A DNA stretch of 64,000 nucleotides, taken from the NCBI GenBank assembly GCA_905221605.1, contig CAJNDS010002752.1, positions 135,001 to 199,000 on the forward strand, read 5' to 3'. Below, piece by piece: positions 53,135 through 63,845 of the stretch. The notes under the pieces are model-generated. The model was not told where the DNA came from. It did no database searches and saw only the letters and a list, made by a program, of their open reading frames with translations. A program made the position numbers and the translations under genes. Numbering within the stretch: the first letter of the stretch is position 1; every line of letters starts with the position of its first letter. Source of the DNA: Symbiodinium natans (lineage: Eukaryota; Sar; Dinophyceae; Suessiales; Symbiodiniaceae).

Positions 53135-53245
53135 AGCGCGGCCTAGGATCTTGCACTTCAGCGAAGATGCCGGACCCGAGGGATGAATGTTGCACGTCCA
53201 CGTGACTTTGTACAGCACGCAGCCATGGTTTGCATGACACCTTTT
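53135..53245 (-). CDS. candidate exon, frame ambiguous
   Basis: Non-repeat island open in two minus frames. The phase-0 reading after AAAAG| is VSCKPWLRAVQSHVDVQHSS. The other is HGCVLYKVTWTCNIHPSG. Confidence 0.35.
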
Positions 53246-53457
53246 AGGGTTTAGGGTTTAGGGTTTAGGGTTTAGGGTTTAGGGTTTAGGGTTTAGGGTT
53301 TAGGGTTTAGGGTTTAGGGTTTCGTAGTCCCAAACTCGATCAGTCCAGCTTCAACTTTGAGAAAATGCAGGGAGAAAAGTCCTAAAACCCTCCTGAAGCC
53401 CTAAACCCTAAACCCTAAACCCTAAACCCTAAACCCTAGGTCTTAAACCAGGCCCAA

Positions 53458-53532
53458 GGTTCCCAGGTGGGCTGGACTCCTGCGTCCGACAGCTGCACTG
53501 TGCCTTGGCAGAGCGAACACCTTGGTAGGCCA
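53458..53532 (-). CDS. candidate exon, possible CxxC
   Basis: Island after a CCAAG| acceptor. One frame gives CSLCQGTVQLSDAGVQPTW with a CxxC; another gives VFALPRHSAAVGRR. Not resolved. Confidence 0.35.
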
Positions 53533-54219
53533 GTAACCATCGGTGGGGGAGTTTGGGGTTTGGGGTTTAGGGTTTAGGGTTTAGGGTTTGGGGTTTGGGG
53601 TTTGGGGTTTGGGGTTTTGGGTTTAGGGTTTAGGGTTTAGGGTTTGGGGTTTAGGGCACTAAGGGACCCCGTCTTTGGTTGCTTGCTGAATGAGCGAACC
53701 CAGAAGCAAAAAAAGAAAAGGCAAAAGGCGCCACGGGGCTACCAAGATACTGGTCCCATCGACCACATAGTCCTCTCCACCTGAGCACGGTAAGAAGTTC
53801 GGAAGGTTTCGGGCTGATGGCTAAGGGCTGAGGGCTTCGGGTTTTTAGGGCTTTATGGGGTTTAGGGTTTAGGGTTTAGGGCTTAGGGCTTAGGGCTTAG
53901 GGTTTAGGGCTTAGGGTTTAGGGCTTAGGGTTTAGGGCTTCGTTGGGGCTTCGGGCTCGGCATCCTAAGGTCAGGGCAGTCGATCGTCAGGACGTCTGTC
54001 GTTCTTCCATTGTGCCTTATTTCTCCAACATCCACGGAATTAACTTAATCATAATCATACTAAAAATAATACTAAAACTAACTCAGAATCATCATAATCA
54101 TAATAACAATAATAAAGAAAAAGAGGTTAAACCTTACTACTCTCACTTTAACCCTAAGCCCTAAGCCCTAAGCCCTAAGCCCGAAGCCCTAAACCCAAAA
54201 AAAGCTTGAAAGCGCCCAC

Positions 54220-54315
54220 TCTTGGCCAAGTAAGGTGCTGCATGGGGCTGGATATTTGATCCGTCCAATCGGTTGGGGCTGGATTGAAGTTTGCCACGAT
54301 GACGTTGCTATTGAC
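54220..54315 (-). CDS. exon, VIVANFNPAPTDWTDQ
   Basis: Thirty-two codons: VNSNVIVANFNPAPTDWTDQ then ISSPMQHLTWPR. Acceptor CGAAG|, donor GTGGGC, phase 0, joining 54580-54642 in frame. Family unknown. Confidence 0.6.
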
Positions 54316-54414
54316 CTTCGTTAGGGTTTCGGGCTTAGGGCTTAATTAGGGTTTGCGGGTTAGGGTTTTGGGTTTTGGGTTGTGGGTTTTAGGCCTTTAG
54401 GGCTTTGGGGTTTT

Positions 54415-54570
54415 GGGGCTTTAGGTTTTTAGGGTTTTAGGGTTTCAGGGTTCTAGGGTTTTGGGGTTTCAGGGTTTTAGGGTTTTAGGGCTTTAGGGTT
54501 TTAGGGTTTTAGGGTTTTAGGGTTTTAGGGTTTTAGGGGTTTAGGGTTTTAGGGTTTCGGGTTTTAGCAA
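54415..54570 (+). repeat. TTTTAGGG 8-mer array
   Basis: About 18 units of an eight-base variant, in the intron between exons 54580 and 54315. Confidence 0.9.
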
Positions 54571-54579
54571 AGATTTCAC

Positions 54580-54642
54580 GGCCGCACCCATGTGTCCGCC
54601 TTGTTGCTCGATGGCCCGCATGTCGTTGACAAAAAGCAGATT
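54580..54642 (-). CDS. exon, NLLFVNDMRAIEQQGGHMG
   Basis: Twenty-one codons, acceptor TGAAG|, donor GTGAAA. A GGGATGTTC-type MITE end lies just upstream. Confidence 0.6.
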
Positions 54643-54664
54643 CTTCATTTCCAGCCACATAATT

Positions 54665-54716
54665 GGGATGTTCCCCCTTATACTAACAGCCCTATTCAGT
54701 ACTATCATCCCTATCC
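54665..54716 (+). mobile_element. MITE family GGGATGTTC, half copy
   Basis: Left arm only: GGGATGTTCCCCCTTATACT then AACAGCCCTATTCAG. It sits just upstream of exon 54580-54642. Confidence 0.6.
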
Positions 54717-56479
54717 GCCGGCCTTGGGTTGCAGGTGTCTAAGGAGCAGAAAGCAGGCACCCCACCTCTAACTCCCTCCCCAACATGCCTTAACCACTTG
54801 CGCGCCCCTCGTTTGCCACTTTTTTTTGTGGAATGGGTACCCCCCCGCCCGACAGTGTGCGGGAGTTTTGGGCCCCCCCACGACCCTGGCATTGGGCAGC
54901 ACATCGGCTCAACAATGACAGAAGGGGATTTGCTTTTAGGGTTTAGGGTTTAGGGTTGAGGGTTTAGGGTTTAGGGTTTAGGATGTCTTCACATGTGGCT
55001 GTGCAGGCCCCGGCCGAGGCGGGTCGCGTAGCGTTAAAATCAAGGACTGTGAGTACAAGGGCGAACGTCCCAACCCCACAACCAGAACGAACAATCCACA
55101 TGTGCGCCCCCCCCCCCCCCCCCCCCCCCGCCAGACCACAGCTATTCTCGTGTTGATGTCCAAAACCCTAACTCCCGATTTACAAACTCCACAATCCAAA
55201 CTCCAGGCATTGAACACTTTGCCAGATCCTTCCTGTGCAGCAAGGGGGCCTAGTCTCAGAGACACGGGCCCGAGCATATTTGGACATTTGGGTTGTGGGT
55301 CTTAAACAAAATTTGAAAATTCAAGTCCTCAAGACAAGGGCCCTGGAATTAAAATTTGCAGCTAAAGAAGCATGGCTGGGTTTCAAGAACATGGTGCAAA
55401 ATCATGGGCACCATGAAACAAATGGCCCATGGCTTTTCTATTACATGAAGCTCACTTATAGAAGTACACTCTTGAAAATTGTCTGGATTGGGTTTCGGCG
55501 CTCGAGACGGAACTATTGTTGTCGTTGTTACTTTAGTTTAATGAATACAACTGGCCCTCATGACAAAATCTACCCGGTTGTAAAAGCTATTCAATGAATA
55601 TAGCTAGCCTCAATTCAAAAAAAAAGGCCAGCCGCGGTTATCATAGTTGTTTTACATCGGTGGTCCCAGCATCTGTCCTTCATTCTCTTCCGACATTCCC
55701 GGCCAGTCCAAAAATATGAACCCAAAGTAGTAGCCAACCTCCAATTACGCTAGTCCAAGAAGCCGAACCAAACACAGTTTCAGCATGGGCTGGGGTTCCG
55801 GATATGCCCGACCGTTTAAGTGGTAGCACGCATTGAAGAATTGAACGTGACCTCCAAGTATACTAGCCAACCCAAGTCAAGCGTTTACATTGCTGCCAGA
55901 ATTGCTTCAACATAGGGGATTCGGGTTAGGGTTGAGGGTTGAGGGTTTAGTGTTTCGGCTGTTTGGGGTTTAGGGGCAGGATTTCTTCAATACCAGTTAG
56001 GTTTGCCAAGACGATCTGGAACCTTCAAAGCTTTGTGGCCTGACAAGTGCTTCATGCCATCACCTCATCCCTACAGCCAAGACATTGTTCATCTTAGGGT
56101 TTAGGGTTTAGGGTTTAGGGTTTAGGGTTTAGGGTTTAGGCTTTAGGGTTTAGGGTTTAGGGTTTCGGGTTTAGGGTTTTCATCTTTAGCCATCCGGCAC
56201 ACCCGTCACTTCGGGTGCTCGATCCCGAAACGGAATGGGCCCCAAAACCATTTTATTCCCATGCTAAACATCGCACTCTTATTGGGAGTCTAGCCCCCCC
56301 CCCCCCCCCCCCCCCCGCCCCAATTGTTGGTATTAGGATTTAGGATAGAAATTTAGGATTTTCCAAGCGGATGACACTGGGAAGTCAGGTCCCCGTCGCA
56401 TTTCAGCTTCCTCTCCTCGCTCTGGCAAACTGGCAGTGCTGAGGTCCCCGACGGGGCTGAAGGCATGACGTCCGTGCAC

Positions 56480-56592
56480 ACACACACACACACACACCCA
56501 CGCACCCACGCACCCACGCACCCACGCACCCACGCACCCACGCACCCACGCACGCACGCTCGCTCGCTCGCTCGCACGCACGCACGCACGCG
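56480..56592 (+). repeat. CA, CGCACCCA and CGCT microsatellites
   Basis: Runs of CA, then CGCACCCA 8-mers, then CGCT and CGCA tetramers. They cause chance Arg/Ala/Gly frames on the minus strand. Confidence 0.95.
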
Positions 56593-56599
56593 CTGGGGT

Positions 56600-56702
56600 T
56601 TCCGAAATTAGGGATAGCCGGATTCTTGGGGTCCTGATTATAAGGGCTTCCTACTATTTGGGGATCTACATTGGGAGGTCCCTATTTTTCGTAAACCCCC
56701 AC
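56600..56702 (+). mobile_element. MITE-like family TTTTCGTAAACCCCC, copy 2
   Basis: Second copy of the 8061-8160 element, 48 kb away, collinear over its whole length. A degraded relative is at 31015-31090. Confidence 0.7.
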
Positions 56703-57319
56703 ATGCACTCTGATCTTAGCTTTCAAGCCTGAGATCGCGGCCGTTGGTGAGCGTTGGTTGCAGTGGAAGATGGCGCCATCTTCTCCGTGCAGGAGCTTGC
56801 TCGGGATCACCTCGACTACCGCTGTTCAGGAAGGTGAAACTAAGTCAGCATACACATAGACATAGAAATCACGGAATCAAGTAATACATCATGTCTCATG
56901 ACAGCTGCGTTTTCAGTTCCTCAACAGCCGCCGGGTCACAAGCACAGAATTCTCGGTCGCGACGTTTCTCTGCCGCCACCGGGCCATTGTGTCCACGATG
57001 CCGTACCTCTGGACATCGACGCAATCTGGTCAATCTGAGGGTCCAGGGTTTGAGGTTTAAGGGTTAAGGGTTAAGGGTTAAGGGTTTAGGGTTTAGGGTT
57101 TAGGGTTTAGGGTTTAGGGTTTAGGGTTTAGGGTTTAGGGTTTAGGGTTTATGGTCGCTCATAGTCCCTATATAGGTGTGCTATCATCTCCCCCCCCCCC
57201 CCCCCCCCCAACATCCTATTCTAAGTATTGAGGCCCCCCTTTATTACGCCTTCCAAACAGGGGCTCCTCTGCTTCGTAGGGGCCAGACTCAAAGCCAAAC
57301 CTAGGGACCGATGTCCATC

Positions 57320-57520
57320 TTGAGGTTAGTATTATAGTCATTATAGTCATTTGAGTCATTATCGTATTATCGTCATTATCGTCATTATCGTCATTATCGT
57401 CATTATAGTCATAATAGAGTCATTCTATATAGTCATTGTAGTCATGACATAGTCATTATCGTCATTACAACCATTCTAGTCATTCTAGGCAGAAACATTC
57501 TAGTCATTCTAGTCACTATA
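57320..57520 (+). repeat. GTCATTATC / GTCATTATAGTCATTCTA repeat
   Basis: Degenerate 9-bp units of GTCATTATM, unlike the telomere family. Confidence 0.9.
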
Positions 57521-57704
57521 GTTATGATGATGGTTATGATTCTGATACGGTGCGAAGCCGGGGTCTGGGGTTTGGGGTTTGAGGGTTTAGGGATTAGGGA
57601 TTGCTCAGAGTTTAGTTAGGGTTTAGGGCTTAGGGTTTAGGATTTAGGGTTTAGGGTTCAGGGTTCAGGGTTTAGGGTTTAGGGCTTAGGGTTTAGGGTT
57701 TGAC

Positions 57705-58045
57705 CCTAAAATCCTAAAACCCTGAAAACCCGGAAACCCGGAAACCCTGAAACCCTAAAACCCCAAAACCCTAAAACCCTAAAGCCCTAAAGCCCTAAAA
57801 CCCTAAAACCCTGAAGCCCTAAAACCCTAAAACCCTAAAACCCCTAAACCCTGAAACCCTAAAACCCTAAAACCCCAAAACCCTAAAACCCGAAAACCCG
57901 AAAAACCCAGAACCCTAAAACCCTAAAACCCTAAAGCCCTAAAACCCTAAAGCCCTAAAGCCCTAAAACCCTAAAGCCCTAAAGCCCTAAAGCCCTAAAC
58001 CCTAAACCCTAAACCCCAAACCCTAAACCCTAAACCCTAAACCCT
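57705..58045 (-). repeat. CCCTAAAA/CCCTAAAG array
   Basis: About 40 eight-base units on the opposite strand to 54415-54570, decaying to CCCTAAA at the right end. Confidence 0.95.
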
Positions 58046-58047
58046 CC

Positions 58048-58104
58048 TAAGCAGGCCTGAACGCAGCAGCTGCACAGGAATCCAAGGGCCGGTAGCGACC
58101 CAAC
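58048..58104 (-). CDS. candidate exon, frame ambiguous
   Basis: Island after TGTCAG|. Readings APMLGRYRPLDSCAAAAF and GAHVGSLPALGFLCSCCV are both open. Confidence 0.3.
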
Positions 58105-58320
58105 ATGGGCGCCTGACAGGGTTTAGGGTTTAGGGTTTCGGGTTTAGGGTTTAGGGTTTAGGGTTTGGGGTTTAGGGTTTGGGGTTTAGGGTTTAGGGTT
58201 TAGGGTTTAGGGTTTAATTTTTAGGGGTTAGGGGTTAGAGACTAGGGTTTAGGGTTTAGGGTTTCGGGGGGGCTTAGTGGTTTAGGGGCTTATGAAAGGA
58301 GGCTTTAGGGCTTCCAGGCC

Positions 58321-58431
58321 TAGTAGCCCAGCACTCATATTCTGACAAGGACGCCCTTTTTGGGGTTGGCTACTTTGTAGGGGAACCCTTGAACCCAAGA
58401 AAAGGGGAAAAGGGCACCACTAGGCGACCAA
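58321..58431. mobile_element. MITE family GTAGCCCAG...CTGGGCTAC, copy 1
   Basis: Left GTAGCCCAGCACTC, GCCCTTTTTGGGGTTG; right AAAAGGGCACCACTAGGCGACCAAG, an imperfect inverted repeat of the left. Confidence 0.65.
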
Positions 58432-58844
58432 GTCTACTAAGCACAAGGCCGCAGGGCACCATCTGCCTTGCGGAAATTGTGTGGGGTTTCGGGGCGCATT
58501 TTCCCGAGCGCGTCGTCGTTTTGGCCTTTTTGCCTCCTTCTAAATCGGATTTTGGGCAAGTGGCCCCAAACCCCAAACCCTAAACCCTAAACCCTAAACC
58601 CTAAACCCAACCTCCGACACTTCTGGGGCCTCCGTTTGGGGAGGAGCCTTTTCTTGGAGGCGGATCGATGGTGTGCCGACTTCTTTTGACAGATGGCTTC
58701 TAGGCCGGAATGGAAAGGGTGCCCTTCTGGTTTTGAAAGGGGCTTATAAGGGAACCTAAACCTTAAAAACGGGAAGAGGGTCCTCGGCTTTGGGAAACAA
58801 CAAAGAAAAACACCCTCTCAAGTTTAGTGCTTTGTTGAGGGTTT

Positions 58845-59020
58845 AGGGTTTTAGGGTTTAGGGTTTAGGGTTTAGGGTTTAGGGTTTAGGGCTTAGGGTT
58901 TAGGGTTTAGGGTTTAGGGTTTGGGGTTTAGGGTTTAGGGTTTAGGGTTTAGGGTATAGGGTTTAGGGTTTGGGTTTAGGGTTTAGGGCTTAGGGTTTAG
59001 GGTTTAGGGTTTGGGGCTAA
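58845..59020 (+). repeat. TTTAGGG array
   Basis: About 25 units with variants. Arrays continue at 59357-59464 and 59762-59866, on either side of helical-protein exons. Confidence 0.95.
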
Positions 59021-59303
59021 ACCCCAAACCCGACACCCTAAACCCTAAAATGTCGAATCACAACTGCATCACATCCACGGGGGAGTTATTTCACTAAGAG
59101 GTTTACGAGACTGCCCTAAAACCCGAAATCTCAACGCCCGACATCCTAGAACCCCAAAAGCCCTTAGACGCCCAAAACGCTAACAGCACCCCAGAACCCT
59201 GAAGCCCAAACCCCAAACCCTCAACCCTAAACCTAAACCCCAAAACCCTAAACCCTAAACCCCAAACCCTAAACCCTAAAACCCTGAGCCCCTTAGCGCA
59301 AAC

Positions 59304-59355
59304 CCCTGCGTGCCTCGAGGATGGTGGCCCTGAGGCTGTCCTCCGCCAGCCGCAC
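59304..59355 (-). CDS. exon, VRLAEDSLRATILEA
   Basis: Acceptor CCTAG|, donor GTTTGC, phase 0 start. Amphipathic helix. Confidence 0.6.
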
Positions 59356-61347
59356 CTAGGGTTTAGGGTTTAGGGTGTTTAGGGTTTAGGGTTTAGGGTT
59401 TAGGGTTTAGGGTTTAGGGTTTAGGGTTTAGGGTTTAGGGTTTAGGGTTTAGGGTTTAGGGTTTGCAGGGCGGGCAGCAGGGCAGGGCAGCAGGGGGTTT
59501 AGGGATTGGGGTTTAGGATTTCAAGCTTTAGGGTCTGGAGTTTTCAGGGTTTTCAGGGGGGAGGGCTTAGGGCGTTAGGCCTTTAGGACTTAGAGTTTTA
59601 GGGCTTAGGGTTTAGGGTTTAGGGTTTAGGATTTAGGGTTTAGGGTTGTAGGCCACACAGCGCGATGCCGGAGCCGGCCTTTGTCTCTGCAAGGTTGTTC
59701 TTGAAGTCGTCGAGGTTCTGCAGGTAGGCGCCGATTGTCTCCTGGTTTTGGGGCTTAGGCTTTAGGGTTTAGGGTTTAGGGTTTAGGGTTTAGGGTTTAG
59801 GGTTTAGGGTTTAGGGTTTAGGGCTTAGGGTTTAGGGTTTAGGGTTTAGGGTTTAGGGTTTAGGGTCTCCCCCTAAACCCTAAACCCTGCCAGAAGGACC
59901 GGGACTGAGCTTGCAAGCGTCGTAGTTGGGGAAGCGGGCGAGGTAGCTCTCCAACATGGCATCCATGTACATCATGGTTTCCTTGGTGGCCGACAGGTTT
60001 GGGGTTTAGGGTTGAGGGTTTAGGGTTTAGGGTTTACTTAGGGTTTCGGGTCTAGGACTCAGGGTTTAGGGTTTAGGGGAACAGTCATGTTGTACTGTTT
60101 TGGTGGGCCCCCCCCTCCCCCCCCCCCCCGCGCCTGTTTAAAGTCAAGTTTGCTGCGCAACTCAGGACACTGTGACTGTTTGGGGGTGCACTGTGGGGTC
60201 CTCCATTAAGTCAAATCGCCCGGCTGTCGTACGACAACTTCGTGCGACGCGACGTTCGGTGGGCGGGGGGACCCACGCACCATAACAGGTTCAAGGTTTT
60301 AAGGTTTAGCGATACTTTAGAAGGAGAACCTACACCCAAAAAAGGGCGGCAGGGTACCACTCGGCCACCAAGTGTCGACGAACCGTGCCAACATGTAGTC
60401 CCCATCCAGCTTCGACGTCATCTCGGTGATGAAGGCATCCATCTCCAGAAACACTGTTCGTATTTCACGAGTATTCACCCAGTCAGTTGCCTCAGCCTGG
60501 AGAAGGAGTTTGAAGTGCAGGTAGAGCAGGCCGCCCTCGGAAAGTATCCCGGTCAGATCCTGGTTGTGTTGTCACCGCTCAACATGCAACCAAAACCTTG
60601 CATTTGATTGGGTTGGCTCTTTTTTGGTCTCCTAGTGCAACACGGAGCCTTAGATTTACAACACCCGTAGCAAGACCACCCTAAACCCTAAACCCTAAAC
60701 CCTAAACCCCAACAGCGCAGAAGAGTGTAGAGCCCAGAATCAGCAAAGGCATCACGCGCGCGGCCCCAACTGTTCTGCAGCTGTTCCTGTGACCTGGCCT
60801 GCAAGGAGACAGACTCTTCCTGGCACAGGGTTTAGGGTTTAGGGTTTAGGGTTTAGGGTTTAGGGTTTAGGGCTTAGGGTTTAGGGTTTAGGGTTTAGGG
60901 TTCAGGGTTTGGGGTTTAGGATTTAGGCGGGGTTTAGGGTTTAGGGTTTAGGGTTTAGGGTTTAGGGTTTAGGGTTTAGGGTTTAGGTTTAGGGTTTAGG
61001 GTTTAGGGTTTAGGGTTTAGGGTTTAGGGTTTAGGGTTTAGGGTTTAGGGTTTAGGGTTTAGGGTTTAGGGTTTAAGGTTTAGGGTTTCGTTACAAATTT
61101 GGGGTTGGGGGTAGGGGAGAGAGCGCCGCGGGTGCCAGTGTGTAGGGCAAGTTCTATCGGATCTATCGCAGCATCACGCCCGGCTGAACCTAAACCCTAA
61201 ACTTTAAACCCTAAACCCTAAACCCTGAACCCTGAACCCTAAACCCCAAACCCTCAACCCTGAACCCTAAGCCCTGTCCTTCCACTGTTGCATCGCCGCC
61301 TCGCCTTGGCCACGGAAAGGCCGCTTGATACCACGGGCAACGTCAGC
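59304..61347 (-). CDS. unidentified helical protein, split gene
   Basis: Exons 61273-61347, about 61125-61183, 60714-60819, 60389-60453, 59886-59981, 59664-59741 and 59304-59355. From 60819 onward they join in phase using GT and GC donors. The product is hydrophilic and strongly helical: SQEQLQNSWGRARDAF, MDAFITEMTSKLDGDYM, MDAMLESYLARFPNYDA, AYLQNLDDFKNNLAETKAG and VRLAEDSLRATILEA. No membrane segment and no catalytic motif are seen; a coiled-coil or helical-bundle scaffold is possible. Start and end are not found. Exons at 54.2-54.7 kb may continue it. Confidence 0.65.
59664..59741 (-). CDS. exon, ETIGAYLQNLDDFKNNLAET
   Basis: Twenty-six codons, acceptor ACCAG|, GC donor GCGCTG, phase 0. 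Confidence 0.75.
59886..59981 (-). CDS. exon, ETMMYMDAMLESYLARFPNY
   Basis: Thirty-two codons ending SPGPSGR, acceptor CCAAG|. Donor GTTTAG lies exactly at the edge of a CCCTAAA-strand array. Confidence 0.75.
60389..60453 (-). CDS. exon, FLEMDAFITEMTSKLDGDYM
   Basis: Acceptor GAACAG|, GC donor GCACGG, phase consistent on both sides. Confidence 0.65.
60714..60819 (-). CDS. exon, helical, SQEQLQNSWGRARDAF
   Basis: Thirty-five codons plus one base, acceptor TGCCAG|, donor GTTGGG. Glutamine-rich helix. Confidence 0.7.
60830..61085 (+). repeat. long TTTAGGG array
   Basis: About 36 units beginning 11 bp upstream of the acceptor of exon 60714-60819. Confidence 0.95.
61125..61183 (-). CDS. exon, GRDAAIDPIELALHTGTRG
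   Basis: Acceptor TTCAG|. The donor is not fixed. Phase does not match the preceding exon directly. Confidence 0.45.
61273..61347 (-). CDS. exon, GIKRPFRGQGEAAMQQWKD
   Basis: Twenty-five codons, acceptor TGCCAG|. The 3' end needs a GC donor, GCTTAG, from a variant telomere-type repeat. Confidence 0.6.
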
Positions 61348-61439
61348 CTGGCATTGTGACGATCGATGTTCCGGCCAGACTCAACCTGGCGTAGGGAAGA
61401 TGAACCCGGTTGAAAGTGCATGAGACCACGAACAGGCTT

Positions 61440-63640
61440 TAGGGTTTGGGGTTGAGGGGTTGGGGCTTAGGGTGCAGGGTGTAGGGTTTGGGGCTAGGGT
61501 TTAGGGTTTAGGGTTTTTGTGGCGTAATAAGGAGTATGTAGGGGATTAAGGGTAATAACAGCCAAAAAATGTGTGTTCAAACCCGTCCCTGCAACGATGT
61601 CTTCATAGGCTCCACGAATGACTGCTGCGGCTGCAGAAAAGCGTGCCTCAGCAAAGCTCCCTAAACCTTAAACCCAAAACCCACACATGCAAAGCCTCTA
61701 GAATGGTACATGCCTTGAACAGATGTCAAACAAAGGCGCGCTAGAGGCTACTACCAAGCCCATGGCCGAAAGAATGTTTCCACACATGAACATTTTGTAT
61801 CTTAGGCTTTAGGGTTTAGGGTTTTGGGTTTAAGGTTTAGGGTTTAGGGTTTTGCATCTGTTCCCCCCACATTCGGAACACGCATATGGGGTCATCATCT
61901 CAAAGCAATCTGGCAGCCTCCTCAAAAAGGCAGCATGTACGAGGGTTTGTTGTATACCAAGCAAGAAACCTCATGTAGAGAAGCACTGGCACAAAAATTA
62001 AATCGGGCAGGCCAAATTAATCCTTAAAAGCCTTATGCGACAGTCTGTAGATGAGCACATCCCAGATGTAAAAGGCGCGACTGACATGCTTCGGGTGATT
62101 TGCATCAGAGTGATCGGTTTAGACAGTGACCCCCTGAAGGAGAACAAAGATGTACACACATGTGAGTTACGCCTGGGGAGGTCGGGGGCCAGGCTGCATA
62201 TTTGCAAAGTATGACGAGATAGCAAGAATGCTGCATCGAGCACTGTGCCCCGCGTACCAGAGTTTGAGAAGCTGCCCTCCATTGCCTGACCCTTTGGTTC
62301 TTTGTAGGGAATGAGGTTTAGGGTCTAGGTTTAGGGTTTAGGGTTTAGGGTTTAGGGTTTAGGGTTTAGGGTTTAGGGTTTAGGGGTTGAGGGTTTTAAG
62401 GATTAGGGTTCGTCATTCCCGACTGAGAACCACCAAGCTGATTTCAGACTTGGCCGGGGAGGCAGCCAAGCGAGATGCTCAGTCAGATGAACCCGGTTGA
62501 AAGCGCATGAGACACGAACAGGGTTTAGGGTTTAGGGTTTAGGGTTTTGGGTTTTGGGGTTTAGGGTTTAGGGTTTAGCGTTTCTTGTAGCACAACACCT
62601 ACATCATGGGAACACTGAGAACGACAAGGCGCGAAGAAATGTTGAGATATTCATCCGAAGTATGGTTGTGCCGCGGAACAATGACAGAAAAAACTCAATG
62701 CCGACAAGGTGATGAACAAGAGCTTGCCTTTCATTGAACAGCTTATTCAGCGAGCATGGACAAGCAAATCACGGTTTGAAGAGAAAAAGAGAGGCGAGAG
62801 TTGTGGGCTGCAATCTAAGTACACCACCTTCTTTCAGTGGGATGTAGACCACCATAAGCTCCAGGAAGATATATGACAGGCAACACATAGAGATGTGTAT
62901 ATTCTTCCTGCAGGGAACTGAGACAACCTGCAAATATGTTGGTGCTAGTTGCTACTCACAGAGGAACCGCCTTTAGAATAGAAGGAACTATGACCATCCA
63001 AGCGTAGAGCAGATGCGAGAGTTGTAAGACTTTAGATGCAAACCACTAGAGAACATGCTCATTGACTTGTTGGGTTGGAGAGTTGGGTGAGTTTCGAGTG
63101 AAGAAAGATGGGATCAGCCGCAGCCGTCTTGAGCGCTTTAAGGACTTTGATGCGGGGATTGAAGATGGAAAGCTCTCAGAAGACGCTGGCCTACAACTGT
63201 CAGAAAACTACTATTTGCTTAAGAACCCCAAAAGAACAAAAAATGATGTTCCCTTTATTGCCTTTATATGGAAGAATATATTTTTTGTTGGGGGTTCTTA
63301 AGCAACTACTAGACAAGCGTCGACGCCCAGACCTCCAATCGGAAAACGGGAGGACCAAGTCAGAAATGTGCCCATCGTATTCTCAAAACGCAGGAAGATG
63401 AAGCAGCAAACGTGGAAGCCGAGTCAGAAAAACGCACCGGACCGAAAAAGGCCGCAGATACGAGCCAGGTAAGTCAGTCTAAGATTCGTGCTCAAAAGCT
63501 CCAATCGGAAAATGCGAAAACGTCAGTCGGAAACGTGCAACCAGAAAACAAGAGGCTCAGTGCGAGCGAAAACACAACACCGCAACCCGACACCAGAAGA
63601 AAAGCTTGATCATTTTGTCGATCGCTTCCGAAGGCTCCAG
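61440..63640. other. mostly unique DNA, unassigned
   Basis: Short arrays at 61803-61852, 62323-62385 and 62521-62580, and the TTGCTTAAG MITE. The remaining frames (minus 61998-62282, plus 63062-63301 running through the MITE) are unsupported. Confidence 0.35.
63215..63305. mobile_element. MITE family TTGCTTAAGAACCCC, full copy
   Basis: 91 bp bounded by TTGCTTAAGAACCCC and its reverse complement, A/T-rich middle, no own gene. The flanks share ACTACTA/CTACTA, a possible target duplication. Confidence 0.8.
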
Positions 63641-63656
63641 TCTGAACATAGGGCTT

Positions 63657-63845
63657 AGGGCTTAGGGTTTAGGGTTTAGGGTTTAGGGTTTAGGGTTTAG
63701 GGTTTAGGGTTCAGGGTTTAGGGTTTAGGGCTCCATGCGAAAGACAAACGAAACGCAACCGCAACCGGAGAATTAGCATGCTTTCCCACTGAGTTTAGGG
63801 TTTAGGGTTAGGGTTTGGGTTTAGGGTTTATGAGGGTTTCGGGGT
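63657..63845 (+). repeat. TTTAGGG arrays near window end
   Basis: Array 63657-63731 and a short one at 63794-63845. The last 150 bp hold nothing I can assign. Confidence 0.9.

Larger units (their letters stand above)
54960..57010. other. repeat-poor region, unassigned
   Basis: Mostly unique DNA. The plus frame 55235-55597 is followed at 55617 by a run of nine A residues, which might mark an old retroposed sequence. No domain recognised. Confidence 0.35.

Noticed and set aside
63062-63301. 79-codon plus-strand gene
   Set aside because: Its second half is the TTGCTTAAG MITE, so the frame is a chance fusion.
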